The position numbers and the translations under genes were made by a program. From positions 62,001 through 126,000 of the forward strand of contig NZ_JABFDI010000005.1 in assembly GCF_013403915.1 (NCBI RefSeq): a DNA stretch of 64,000 nt, read 5' to 3'. Below, piece by piece: positions 35,314-45,369 of this stretch. Numbering within the stretch: the first letter of the stretch is position 1; each line of letters opens with the position of its first letter. The DNA is from Winogradskyella pacifica (GTDB lineage: Bacteria > Bacteroidota > Bacteroidia > Flavobacteriales > Flavobacteriaceae). The notes below the pieces were generated by a model. It saw only the letters and a program-made list of their open reading frames with translations. It was not told the origin of the DNA and did not search any database.

Positions 35314-38300
35314 TTATCTGTTTATGTATACCCAAGCACTTTTTGTTTTTGCACCACCTTCGTATACAACGGTATAGAAATAAGTACCTACTGGTAACTC
35401 ATTGCCATCGTTAGTTTGACCAACCCATTCATTTCTATAATTGTTTTTTGAATATACTAGGGTTCCGTTTCTATTAAATATTTCAAGTTTAGTAACATTA
35501 AAGCTACTTAAATCAAAACTGTCATTCTGACCTATTGAAACACCTGGCGAAATACCTTCTGGGAAAATACATGTTTCAGCTTCTTCAACCGTTTGAGTAA
35601 TTGTATTAGAACAACCGCTCGCATTAAATGTTATTGTAGCCGCGTATTCACCTGCAACCACAACATTAGTTAATGTTAAACCACTACCATTAAAGTCAAC
35701 ACCATCTAGAGTCCAAGTAACAGTTACATCAGCTTCTGTAAAGTTAGTAGGTATGATACCTATCGTCTTAGTTGCTGTTGATGGAGGAGGACAAACGATA
35801 TAATCATACTGAAGATCAAATTCAGCCAACGGTACTAAATTAATTTCTAAAGCAAATGATGTTGTTTCGTAACAACCTGTAACAGGATCTTGTGCTCTTA
35901 CATAGATTGTTTTACCTCCACTAGCGTATGAATTAGGTAATGCAGCTGTTCCTGCCTCTGCATCATCAAGTGATGTGTGATATGAAATAATCATGTTTGG
36001 ATCTGCAGTAACATCACCATTTATTGAGACTAAATCAAATACGGTTTCACCATCTACAACACCATCTAAATCATCACAGACAACAAAATCGTCAGGCTGA
36101 TTAATAACTGGTCTTGCATTTACAATTAATTCTACTTGAGATAATTCTCTACATCCAATAAATCCATTGTTATATGCAGCAGTATCTTCTATTCTCATAA
36201 TTAGTGTTTCTCCAACTGAGGTATATGGTGATGCTACAGCGTCAATCAATTGGTTAGCATTAGCAGTACTTGTATAGTAAGTTATTGTAAAGCCATCTAA
36301 AGCGAGAGATGTTGATAGGGCGTCTAAATCAAATTGTTCTGATCCATCTGCTTCTGGTCCATCACATGCTGTAATGGTTTGTGGAGCTAATGATTCTGGA
36401 TCCTTATAAAGATTTGCAATAACAACTTGAGATAATGCATTAGCATTACACTGTGAGTCGAACGCCTGTACTTGGTAGCTACCTGATTCAGTAACAACAA
36501 GAGAGGTTAAGTTTTCACCTGGTATTACAGTTCCATCTTTTGTCCATACAAAATCATCTGCAAATGGTGAGTACGTTTCTAGAGTTATAGATTCGAAACC
36601 ACAAACTGATACTTCATCCGTTTCATCTGGATCATTAGTAGGATCAATAGGAACTTCGTTACTAACAATAGAGGCATTAATATCTGCTATTGTACTACCA
36701 GAGCCAGGTTGACCAACATTTGTTTGTCTCACTTGAATAACACCAGCGCCTTCTGCATAATTAGTAATTAGTAAAAGGTATATTTCACCCTGAACAGCAC
36801 CTGTAAGTGTTACATCTTCTACCGGAGCTGCAGAATAACTACAATCTACTTCTGATGATAAATCACATAAACTATCACCTGGTGCAAATGGGCCCCAAAG
36901 AACAAAATCGACATCTAGCTCATCTCCAATCGGATTGTCATTTTCGTCAAAAGCAGTATTTTGAACCATTTGAATGAAAAGATCACCAGAGGTTCCAACT
37001 TCTAAAACACTGTAAGTAGGATTAGGTGTTGTAAATAGACATTCAATTTGGCCATCACCAGGAAGTTCATTTATAGTGTTGTAAGTATATAATATATCAC
37101 TTGCATCACTACCACTACAATAATTGTCTGCTAAGTCACACGTTAAATTAACAGGCGCAACGTAAGGTGTAATACATAAATCAAATGTGGTGTCTTCGTT
37201 TGAAGTACCAAAAGAGAATACTCTAATATAGTATGTGTTTCCTATCGTAAGTTGCGGTGTAGCAGTAGATAATTCAGCGTTAAAAAAGCCAGTTTCAGCG
37301 CAAGCTATTTCAACTAAGCTGTCACAAGTTCCTTCATAAAGCGCATGTCCTAGGTTAGTATCACTTCCTGCAATATTTGCTAAAGCAATTAATTGAGATT
37401 CACTTTGTGCTTCAAATTGGAACCAAACATCATCGTCAGCAGATCCACCACATGAAGGGTCTGGAATATCAGACGTAGTTGCCGCTAATATTGTCCCTGA
37501 GGTTCTAACTGCGCAGAGTATGTCGTCATTAACAACTGCTACTGTAGCGTTACATGGATTATCATTGACTGGAGGACAACCTACAACCACATAATTATTA
37601 CTGCTAATTGTACAATTGTTATCTTGTTCGTTAGTAATAAATATTTTTACCTCAGTACCAAAATCAAATGGACCTATTGGATAGATACCAGCATCAAACG
37701 CCTGAGTTGTGTCGGTATTAAAACTATTCGCAATTTCTAAAGATGTTGCATCACCTACATCGGTAATATTAACTTCAATAGAAAATGAGTCGGTGGTACA
37801 ATCTGTGACTACTGTATATTCTGCTTCTGCTAGTGTACAATTTAATTCTTGTACATTAAGCGTAAAATCTAAGGTAACACCCCAACTGCCATTGTAACAA
37901 GGGTTTGGAGTTGCTTGAGCAAAGTCTGTTGAGACTATGCGCATTCTATGCTCACCTAATGGAGCCGTAACAGGCATAAGAAATGAGGCATCTTGTGTAT
38001 GAGGGTTGCCACCACCAGATGATACACCTTGGTATACAATCTCAGTAGCATCAAATACTAAATCATCGTTAAAATCAACCCACATAATAGTATTGTATGT
38101 TGCGCTATGTCCAAACTCAATTTCAATATTAGTATCAAGTCCTCTAAAAACATTAACAGCAGGAGATGTATTATTTTCGTAAGTTACATCACCGGCACTA
38201 GGGAAATCTGTAACGCCAATTGTAACATTATTAACACCATCACCATCATTAGATGTTGGAAAAGAGGCACAATAACCTGTAAAGAATTCGAATGGACCAT

Positions 38301-40557
38301 TAAATGAGCTTATATCACCAGGACCACATATGGCTTGTACATAATACTCATAACTAGTATCTGATGTTAAACCTTCTAAGATATAAGGGTTTGAAGCAAC
38401 ATCGTTTATAAGTGTACCGTCACCTAAAGCAAAACCAGCTTCACCATATTGTATATTCCATGTTGTAGCAGTTCCATTTTCTGTCCAAGCTAATTCAGTA
38501 GAAGTTAGACTTAGGTTTGTACCTAATAAATCTGTAGGTTCAGGACAGGTTGGAATACCTCTTACTCTAAAGTTATCTACAAATATATCATTGTCTTCAC
38601 TATCAGAAACAGTTCCGCTAGTACCGTAGAATGCAAACTGTACTATTTGACCCCCATATGGTGTTAAGTCTATTACAGGGTGTACGCCCGTAATTGGTAG
38701 TGCAGATGTATTATCATAAGTAATTAAAGCCGTCCATGTTAGGCCATTATCAGTAGACATTAAAAATTGTACAACATCATCAGAACCTAAAACACCTGGT
38801 TGTGTAGAACTAGCGAAATCCATAATTCCAAAATCAAATTCTACTTGAAAAGGACCACCAGTTAAATCAAATTGCGGTGATAATATCCATTCATTTAAAG
38901 GATCACCAAAAAATGGAGTGTAAAGATTTAACTTATATGCGCCTGTGGTACCGTTATTAAGAAATCCATCAGAAGTCCAAGAGCTCGCTCCTAAATCTGT
39001 AGGTCCAGTGGTTGGATTACCATTATCAGCCTCATTCCAACATTCTGGGATTACGGTAAAAGTAACATCTGCGAAATTTTGAATATAATCTGGGGTTATT
39101 ACGTCACACAATGTAGTAAACGTAAAAGGTCCAGTCCATGCACTTAGGTCACCTGCACCACAATCGGCTTGAACGTAGTAGTCATAACTTGTTAATCCAG
39201 TTAATCCTGTAGCATTATAGGGGTTAGAAATACCAGTATCGGTTGCTAATCCTGTTGGTTCAGTGCCATTTGTTACAATTTCAATATTCCATTGTGGTAC
39301 TGTTCCTACTTGAGACCAACTAAGTTCTGCGCTATTTGCACCAATTCCATTTGCTGCTAATGCAGTAGGTGGAATACAACTTGGAGCAGGTGTTACGTTA
39401 ATACTCATATCTGCGGTAACACCCCAGATTCCTGAATAACACGGGTTAGGAGGTGCTTGAGCGCCATAAGAACTAGTCATTCTCATATTATAAACTCCTA
39501 ATGGTACATCTGGCATTACAAATGATGCATCTAATGTTGTAGGGTTTCCTACTGGTGCTTGTCCTGAAAAAACGAGTTCAGTCGCATCATATACTAAATC
39601 TTCATTAAAATCAATCCAAACATAAGCATAGTATGCATAACCAGTAACAAATGTAATTTGCATATTAGTATTTATACTAGAGGCTAAATCAACAGTTGTT
39701 GCTGTAAAATCTTCATTATTAAGATCTCCTCCTGAGATTAAGGTCTCTTCTCCTAATACTATTTGTGAGATACCACTACCCTCTAGGGCTGTCGGTAAAG
39801 ATTCACAATAACCAGTAAAAAAAGTAAATGGTCCTACCCATTCGCTAACACCATCAGCCGTACCACAATCAGATTGGTAATAAACAAAATATGATGTAGA
39901 TTCTGTTAAACCTGTAATTGAAGTTGCAGGTGTACCAGTAGCTGTCTCTGTTCCTGATGCTTCACCATTTCCAGGTGTAAAATCAGTAGTATTATATTCT
40001 AAATTCCATGCTGTTTCTGCGTCTCCTGCATTCCAGATTAAATCTACAGTCGTAGTTGTTAACGTCGTCGTAGCCATTTCTGATGGCTCAAAACAAGTTG
40101 GGCTTTCATATATTGTAAGAACAATATTAGACCAGTTAGCATCAGAATTTGGATAACTCTGACTTATTTCAATGTCTAAAAAACCATTTGAAGTAGGGTC
40201 ATATGAACCAGGAAGAAGACCTGAAAATGTAATCTCGGTATCTTGCCCGGCTGCGCCATAAGTGGTTGGTGGCTCAATCATTGTAATAGACCCTGAAGCT
40301 GTTGTAATTACGAGACCTGCTTCGGAAGACCAAGGTCCTCCACCGCCTGCAGTCCAATCTGCAGTTAACAGAAACGAATAATACGTTCCCGAAGATGAAG
40401 CTGGTACGCCAGCTACATTGGCTGCGTTATTCAGATTAAAAGTAATTGGTGATAAGTTTTCCACATTTGTGGTGCCTGTAAGTGCGGGGAAATCATATTG
40501 TGCACTAGCCGTCAGGAAGAAACTTAGCATGATTAAAAATAGAGTAATTTTTTTCAT
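35314..40557 (-). CDS. Giant T9SS type B (gliding-associated CTD) multidomain adhesin
   Basis: From ATG at 40557 the protein has 1747 residues. The in-frame codons before it would only add 14 residues ahead of a normal signal peptide, MKKITLFLIMLSFFLTASAQ. The domains repeat in a pattern. Fibronectin type III units (about 150-250, 395-485 and 675-765) alternate with GEVED-type modules (YVWIDFNEDLVYDATELVF; IMWVDFNDDLVFDATEIVY). There is also a MAM/cleaved-adhesin-like unit (about 485-675). Cysteine-containing, Ig-like segments fill the second half. The end (about 1660-1747; DSFDLSSFNVTKLEIFNRNG) is a gliding-associated type B sorting domain. It should be exported through the T9SS with SprF help. 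Confidence 0.92.
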   Translation of the reverse strand: MKKITLFLIMLSFFLTASAQYDFPALTGTTNVENLSPITFNLNNAANVAGVPASSSGTYYSFLLTADWTAGGGGPWSSEAGLVITTASGSITMIEPPTTYGAAGQDTEITFSGLLPGSYDPTSNGFLDIEISQSYPNSDANWSNIVLTIYESPTCFEPSEMATTTLTTTTVDLIWNAGDAETAWNLEYNTTDFTPGNGEASGTETATGTPATSITGLTESTSYFVYYQSDCGTADGVSEWVGPFTFFTGYCESLPTALEGSGISQIVLGEETLISGGDLNNEDFTATTVDLASSINTNMQITFVTGYAYYAYVWIDFNEDLVYDATELVFSGQAPVGNPTTLDASFVMPDVPLGVYNMRMTSSYGAQAPPNPCYSGIWGVTADMSINVTPAPSCIPPTALAANGIGANSAELSWSQVGTVPQWNIEIVTNGTEPTGLATDTGISNPYNATGLTGLTSYDYYVQADCGAGDLSAWTGPFTFTTLCDVITPDYIQNFADVTFTVIPECWNEADNGNPTTGPTDLGASSWTSDGFLNNGTTGAYKLNLYTPFFGDPLNEWILSPQFDLTGGPFQVEFDFGIMDFASSTQPGVLGSDDVVQFLMSTDNGLTWTALITYDNTSALPITGVHPVIDLTPYGGQIVQFAFYGTSGTVSDSEDNDIFVDNFRVRGIPTCPEPTDLLGTNLSLTSTELAWTENGTATTWNIQYGEAGFALGDGTLINDVASNPYILEGLTSDTSYEYYVQAICGPGDISSFNGPFEFFTGYCASFPTSNDGDGVNNVTIGVTDFPSAGDVTYENNTSPAVNVFRGLDTNIEIEFGHSATYNTIMWVDFNDDLVFDATEIVYQGVSSGGGNPHTQDASFLMPVTAPLGEHRMRIVSTDFAQATPNPCYNGSWGVTLDFTLNVQELNCTLAEAEYTVVTDCTTDSFSIEVNITDVGDATSLEIANSFNTDTTQAFDAGIYPIGPFDFGTEVKIFITNEQDNNCTISSNNYVVVGCPPVNDNPCNATVAVVNDDILCAVRTSGTILAATTSDIPDPSCGGSADDDVWFQFEAQSESQLIALANIAGSDTNLGHALYEGTCDSLVEIACAETGFFNAELSTATPQLTIGNTYYIRVFSFGTSNEDTTFDLCITPYVAPVNLTCDLADNYCSGSDASDILYTYNTINELPGDGQIECLFTTPNPTYSVLEVGTSGDLFIQMVQNTAFDENDNPIGDELDVDFVLWGPFAPGDSLCDLSSEVDCSYSAAPVEDVTLTGAVQGEIYLLLITNYAEGAGVIQVRQTNVGQPGSGSTIADINASIVSNEVPIDPTNDPDETDEVSVCGFESITLETYSPFADDFVWTKDGTVIPGENLTSLVVTESGSYQVQAFDSQCNANALSQVVIANLYKDPESLAPQTITACDGPEADGSEQFDLDALSTSLALDGFTITYYTSTANANQLIDAVASPYTSVGETLIMRIEDTAAYNNGFIGCRELSQVELIVNARPVINQPDDFVVCDDLDGVVDGETVFDLVSINGDVTADPNMIISYHTSLDDAEAGTAALPNSYASGGKTIYVRAQDPVTGCYETTSFALEINLVPLAEFDLQYDYIVCPPPSTATKTIGIIPTNFTEADVTVTWTLDGVDFNGSGLTLTNVVVAGEYAATITFNASGCSNTITQTVEEAETCIFPEGISPGVSIGQNDSFDLSSFNVTKLEIFNRNGTLVYSKNNYRNEWVGQTNDGNELPVGTYFYTVVYEGGAKTKSAWVYINR

Positions 40558-40606
40558 TATTAATCGGTTTGTTAAATGGTTCATTGCCTTTGTAATCATC
40601 TGATTA

Positions 40607-40614
40607 CAAAGATA
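40607..40614 (-). promoter_or_regulatory. -7 promoter box of the adhesin operon
   Basis: On the minus strand TATCTTTG fits TAnnTTTG, 49 nt before the adhesin ATG at 40557. No clear -33 TTTG at the usual distance was found. The divergent side toward 40780 holds no gene. Confidence 0.5.
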
Positions 40615-40779
40615 TTTGTTTGTTTGGCAAAAAAAAAGAGTTGCAAATCGTATAGATACCGTTGGTTAGACGATTTTTCTATCCGAACCCGAATATATAA
40701 AAAATGACTATTAACATGTTGTTAACATTGCTAAAATAGATTAACTACCGTATTAATCGATAAATGGGTTGGCTATTTT

Positions 40780-41730
40780 TTATGAAGGCTTCAATTCGAT
40801 AAAAACAGGGAAATGATCGCTGTAACCTCCCTTATATTTTTTGCCTACAAAGGTTCTAAATGGCTGACCTTTGTATTTTCCATCAAATTGAGTAAGAAAT
40901 TTGCTATTAAAAACTTTAGCATCGCTGTATACTAAGTTAGAGTTGCTAGTATCAAAAAAGTTAGTAGAGACTAAAATTTGGTCAAACAAGTTCCATTGAA
41001 AATTATGACTTAGACTTCCGTTATCTCGAGACCAAACGGTTTTAAATGGATTAAAGAGACCACTTTCTTCTTCAAGTAACAACAAACTATTGCAATTAGG
41101 ATTATCATTAAAGTCACCCATTACTATAATTTTAGCGTTTAAGTTTTCCTGTTTAAGTTTCTTAATTACAGAATTCACAACATCTGCCGATGCTATGCGT
41201 TTAAATTCAGTTTCTCGTACACCTTCTCTACGAGATGACCAGTGATTAACAATTACGTTAATAGATTCATTATTTAGTTCTCCTTGTACCAAAAGAATAT
41301 CTCTAGTATAATCTTGCTCTCCTTTTTCATTTTGAAGATATACCGAAAAGGTTTCAGAATGCGTTACTTTAAAAATATCAGGTTTATATAATAGGGCTAC
41401 ATCTATGCCTCTTTCATCTAAAGAATCAAAATGAATGTATTTATAGTTTTCATCAATAAGGTTTTTACTATTTACTAAATCTGAGAGGACGTTTTGGTTT
41501 TCAACTTCGGCTAAACCAATTATTACTGGTGCTGATTGATTATCTTCATTACCTATTTTAGGAATCACAGTTCCTAATTTCAATAATTTATTTTGATAGC
41601 GTTTTAAAGTCCAGCGTTTTTGAGATGTTGGTAAAAAATCTCTATCATTTGTTAAAGGGTCTTTTTTTATGTCGAATAAATTTTCGATATTATAAAATGC
41701 AATTGTATAAGGGTCAATATTATTATTCAT
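40780..41730 (-). CDS. Endonuclease/exonuclease/phosphatase family protein
   Basis: This 316-residue protein has the EEP fold, with metal and active-site motifs FYNIENLFD, IGLAEVENQ, NHWSSRREG, MGDFNDNPN and a terminal GYSDHFPVF. These are the catalytic Asn, Glu, His, Asp-Asn and Asp-His sets of DNase I-like phosphoesterases. No signal peptide is visible, so it is probably cytosolic. Substrate (nucleic acid or phospho-compound) is undetermined. It is divergent from hflX. Confidence 0.9.
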   Translation of the reverse strand: MNNNIDPYTIAFYNIENLFDIKKDPLTNDRDFLPTSQKRWTLKRYQNKLLKLGTVIPKIGNEDNQSAPVIIGLAEVENQNVLSDLVNSKNLIDENYKYIHFDSLDERGIDVALLYKPDIFKVTHSETFSVYLQNEKGEQDYTRDILLVQGELNNESINVIVNHWSSRREGVRETEFKRIASADVVNSVIKKLKQENLNAKIIVMGDFNDNPNCNSLLLLEEESGLFNPFKTVWSRDNGSLSHNFQWNLFDQILVSTNFFDTSNSNLVYSDAKVFNSKFLTQFDGKYKGQPFRTFVGKKYKGGYSDHFPVFIELKPS

Positions 41731-41779
41731 AGGATTAAATATAGGTTTTTAAAATATTAATAGGACTAATCCATTTGCT

Positions 41780-41787
41780 TAACTTTG
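41780..41787 (+). promoter_or_regulatory. -7 promoter box of hflX
   Basis: TAACTTTG matches TAnnTTTG and lies 14 nt before the hflX start codon. It predicts a very short leader. Confidence 0.5.
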
Positions 41788-41801
41788 TACTTTAATATAT
41801 T

Positions 41802-43013
41802 ATGATAGAAAAGAAAAATATAGATTTAGAAAAAGTAGTACTCATTGGTGTTGTTACCCAAAATCAAGATGAAGAGAAGTCACAAGAGTACTTGGATGAA
41901 TTAGAGTTTTTAACCTATACAGCAGGTGGTGAAGTCATAAAAAGATATACTCAAAAAATGGCGCTACCTAATCCTAAAACTTTTATTGGTACAGGGAAAA
42001 TGGAAGAGGTTGCTAGCTTTGTACAAGAAAATGATATTGGTACTGTAATCTTTGATGACGAATTAACTCCGGCTCAAGAACGAAATATTAGTAAGATTCT
42101 AAACTGTAAGATTCTCGATAGAACGAATCTTATCTTAGATATTTTTGCGCAACGTGCACAAACAAGTTATGCCAGAACGCAAGTAGAATTAGCGCAATGT
42201 GAATATTTATTACCCCGATTAAAAGGAATGTGGACACACCTCGAACGTCAAAAGGGTGGTATTGGAATGCGTGGGCCTGGTGAAACCGAGATTGAAACGG
42301 ATAGACGTATTGTAAGAGATAAGATTGCGTTATTAAAAGCCAAGATAAAAACGATAGACAAGCAGCAAGCTGTGCAACGCGGTAATCGTGGAAAAATGGT
42401 ACGCGTAGCTCTAGTAGGTTATACCAATGTAGGGAAATCTACATTAATGAATGTTATTAGTAAGAGTGACGTATTTGCAGAAAACAAATTATTTGCAACA
42501 CTCGATACTACGGTTAGAAAAGTAGTGATTGGTAATTTACCTTTTTTAGTAAGTGATACGGTTGGGTTTATTAGAAAACTCCCTACACAATTAGTAGAAT
42601 CGTTTAAGAGTACTTTAGATGAAGTAAGAGAGGCCGATTTATTACTTCATATTGTAGATATTTCACATACTAATTTTGAAGAACATATTGAATCTGTAAA
42701 TCAGATTTTAGACGAAATAGAAAGCAAGGACAAACCAACGATAATGGTATTTAATAAGATTGATGCTTATGAAGCCGAACCGTTTGACGAAGAAGATTTA
42801 ATAGAAGTTCGTACAGAAGCCAATTATACTATTGAAGAATGGAAAAAAACTTGGATGAATAGAGTTGGTGATAACGCTTTGTTTATCTCTGCTCTAAATA
42901 AAGAGAATATGGAAGAATTTAGAAAGCGCGTTTATAAAGAAGTGCGAGAAATTCATGTGACGCGTTTTCCATACAATCATTTCCTATATCCCGACGTTGA
43001 AGATATAGAATAA
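41802..43013 (+). CDS. hflX: Ribosome-associated GTPase HflX
   Basis: HflX splits or rescues stalled ribosomes under stress. The 403-residue protein has the N-terminal HflX domain (about 20-190), with the PNPKTFIGTGKMEEV and RGPGETEIETDRR motifs. The G domain starts near residue 204: G1 GYTNVGKSTL, G3 DTVGF and G4 NKID. The C-terminal tail is short. The penicillin-binding protein gene starts 13 bp downstream. Confidence 0.95.
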   Translation: MIEKKNIDLEKVVLIGVVTQNQDEEKSQEYLDELEFLTYTAGGEVIKRYTQKMALPNPKTFIGTGKMEEVASFVQENDIGTVIFDDELTPAQERNISKILNCKILDRTNLILDIFAQRAQTSYARTQVELAQCEYLLPRLKGMWTHLERQKGGIGMRGPGETEIETDRRIVRDKIALLKAKIKTIDKQQAVQRGNRGKMVRVALVGYTNVGKSTLMNVISKSDVFAENKLFATLDTTVRKVVIGNLPFLVSDTVGFIRKLPTQLVESFKSTLDEVREADLLLHIVDISHTNFEEHIESVNQILDEIESKDKPTIMVFNKIDAYEAEPFDEEDLIEVRTEANYTIEEWKKTWMNRVGDNALFISALNKENMEEFRKRVYKEVREIHVTRFPYNHFLYPDVEDIE

Positions 43014-43026
43014 AAAGTTCTTTTAT

Positions 43027-45297
43027 ATGAAAGCTTCCCAATCACGCTTTACAACTTCGATTAAAAAGATATTAAAAAATAAATGGATAAAATGGCTCGT
43101 TATTCTCATAGCAGCCATTTTGTTATTTCTATTTGGTCTATATATTAGTATATATGTAGGCTTATTCGGAAAAGTCCCAACGATAGAAGATATCAGTTCT
43201 ATTAAGCAAGAGCAAGCGACACAGCTTTTAGACAAAGACGAAAAATTAATAGGAAAGTATTATATCTATGACAGGCAGCCTGTAGCGTTTAAAGATTTAC
43301 CTAAACATCTTATTGAAGCGTTAGTAGCCACAGAAGATTCTCGTTTCTATGAGCACGATGGTATAGACAACATAAGTTTAATGCGCGTATTTGTTAAGAA
43401 TTTAATCCTTCAAGATAAATCTGCAGGTGGTGGAAGTACGATAACCCTTCAATTGGCGAAAAATCTATATGGAAGGCAAAATTATGCGTTTTTCAGTATG
43501 CTAATTAATAAATTTAAAGAGTCTATTGTAGCGCAGCGTATTGAGGACGTGTATTCTAAAGACGAAATTTTAACCTTATATCTCAATACCGTCCCATTTT
43601 CAGATAATACCTATGGTATAGAAAGCGCGTCCATTAAATTTTTCAATAAATCAGTACAAGATATTTCCATTATTGAAGCGGCAACTTTAGTCGGTACATT
43701 AAAAGCCAATACCTATTACAACCCAAGAGTGCATTTAGATCGTAGTAAAAATCGAAGAAATGTGGTTTTAAATCAGATGAAAAATTATGGTTACCTTTCA
43801 GAGGATTCGTTAGCGTATTATTCAAGTCAAGATTTAGAATTAGAGTACCGCTCTTTTAATCACGATTTAGGTTTAGCTCCTTATTTTAGAGCTGAAGTAA
43901 AGAAACAACTAGAGTCTATTTTAGATACTTTAAAAAATCCTGAAGGCGAAGACTATGATCTTTATAAAGATGGACTTATTGTACATACTACGTTAGATTA
44001 CAAAATGCAGGAATTAGCGGAAGCCGCCATGAAGGAGCACATGAGTAAACTTCAAGCCGATTTTGAAACATCGTATGGCAATAATTCCCCTTGGGAAACC
44101 AACTCTAAACTATTAGAAAACGCAGTTTCTAAATTAGACCAAGTAAAAAGATATAAAGACCAAGGATTAACGGAACAGCAAATTAAAGATTCTTTAAATA
44201 TTAAGCGACCTACAGATGTATTTAGTTGGAAAGGCGACACCATTAAAAATATATCTACTATAGATAGCTTAAAACATTATCTTAAATTTTTAAACACAGG
44301 AATGTTGTCTGTAGAGCCGACCACCGGAGCGGTAAGAGCTTATGTTGGTGGTATTGATTACAGATATTTTAAATACGATCATATTTCACAAAGTGAACGC
44401 CAAGTCGGATCTACCTTTAAACCCTTTGTATATACTGCTGCTATAAATAATGATTTAAACCCATGCACCTATTTTTCTTTAAATAAAGTAACGTATACCA
44501 ATTATGACGATTGGACACCTACGAATTCTGGAAGTGATGAAGAAGATCCTTATACTAACTACACTTTAGAAAATGCGTTAAGTAATTCTGTAAATACTAT
44601 TTCTGTTAAGGTTTTGGAAACGGTAGGTATTCCGAAAGTTTTAGAGCAAGTTGAAAAGTTAGGAATTTTAAAAAAACTACCCAATGAGCCTTCATTAGCT
44701 TTGGGAGTTGCAGAAATTAGTTTGAAGGATTTAACAGGTGCTTATGCGAGTTATCTAAATAAAAGCAAAGCTGTAACCCCCTATTATATTACTAAAATAG
44801 AAGATAAATCTGGAAATGTCATCGCAACATTTAAGCCTGAAATTTCTAATGAACAAGCCTATAGCGATTATACAAGACAAGTACTTCTAGAGATGATGAA
44901 ATCTACGGTTAATAAAGGCACGGCATCACGATTGCGAAGTACCTACGGATTAAAGAATGATATTGCAGGTAAAACAGGAACTACACAAAATAACAAAGAC
45001 GGTTGGTTTGTTGGCTTAACACCTAATTTAGTAACTATAACTTGGGTTGGTAATGATAATCACAGCATCGGATTTAAATCTACAGGTATGGGACAAGGAG
45101 CTAATTCAGCCTTACCTATTTTTGCGAAGTTCTATCAGAAATTGAATAAAGACAGTGATTACAAATCAATAACCAGAGCACAATTTGAAAAACCTTCAGA
45201 ACAAGTTCTTAGCGATCTAGATTGTGAGCCCACAAAACGCGACGGGTTTATTAAGCGACTCTTCAAGAAAAAAGAGAAAAAGAAAAAGTTTAATTAG
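43027..45297 (+). CDS. Bifunctional class A penicillin-binding protein (PBP1A-like)
   Basis: This 756-residue membrane enzyme polymerises and cross-links peptidoglycan. After a cytoplasmic basic stretch and one transmembrane helix (about 20-45), the GT51 glycosyltransferase domain carries EDSRFYEHDGID and GGSTITLQLAKNLY. The transpeptidase domain holds the active-site serine Ser462 in GSTFKPF, the SNS motif (ALSNSVN) and KTGTT. The C-terminus is lysine-rich. It is cotranscribed with hflX and ends at a terminator shared with the convergent DUF3078 gene. Confidence 0.95.
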   Translation: MKASQSRFTTSIKKILKNKWIKWLVILIAAILLFLFGLYISIYVGLFGKVPTIEDISSIKQEQATQLLDKDEKLIGKYYIYDRQPVAFKDLPKHLIEALVATEDSRFYEHDGIDNISLMRVFVKNLILQDKSAGGGSTITLQLAKNLYGRQNYAFFSMLINKFKESIVAQRIEDVYSKDEILTLYLNTVPFSDNTYGIESASIKFFNKSVQDISIIEAATLVGTLKANTYYNPRVHLDRSKNRRNVVLNQMKNYGYLSEDSLAYYSSQDLELEYRSFNHDLGLAPYFRAEVKKQLESILDTLKNPEGEDYDLYKDGLIVHTTLDYKMQELAEAAMKEHMSKLQADFETSYGNNSPWETNSKLLENAVSKLDQVKRYKDQGLTEQQIKDSLNIKRPTDVFSWKGDTIKNISTIDSLKHYLKFLNTGMLSVEPTTGAVRAYVGGIDYRYFKYDHISQSERQVGSTFKPFVYTAAINNDLNPCTYFSLNKVTYTNYDDWTPTNSGSDEEDPYTNYTLENALSNSVNTISVKVLETVGIPKVLEQVEKLGILKKLPNEPSLALGVAEISLKDLTGAYASYLNKSKAVTPYYITKIEDKSGNVIATFKPEISNEQAYSDYTRQVLLEMMKSTVNKGTASRLRSTYGLKNDIAGKTGTTQNNKDGWFVGLTPNLVTITWVGNDNHSIGFKSTGMGQGANSALPIFAKFYQKLNKDSDYKSITRAQFEKPSEQVLSDLDCEPTKRDGFIKRLFKKKEKKKKFN

Positions 45298-45317
45298 AGT
45301 AATATAATTGTATAAAA

Positions 45318-45357
45318 AAACCTGTCTAAATTTAATCTAGACAGGTTTCTTTTTTTT
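45318..45357. terminator. Terminator between the convergent PBP and DUF3078 genes
   Basis: An 11-bp stem, AAACCTGTCTA with TAGACAGGTTT, has a 9-nt loop. It is flanked by A and T runs, so it can act in both directions. Confidence 0.88.
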
Positions 45358-45369
45358 AAAATGTTGTTG

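Noticed and set aside
32426-40603. Plus-strand ORFs opposite the OmpA and adhesin genes
   Set aside because: All are short antisense frames over well-supported coding sequence with no family signature.
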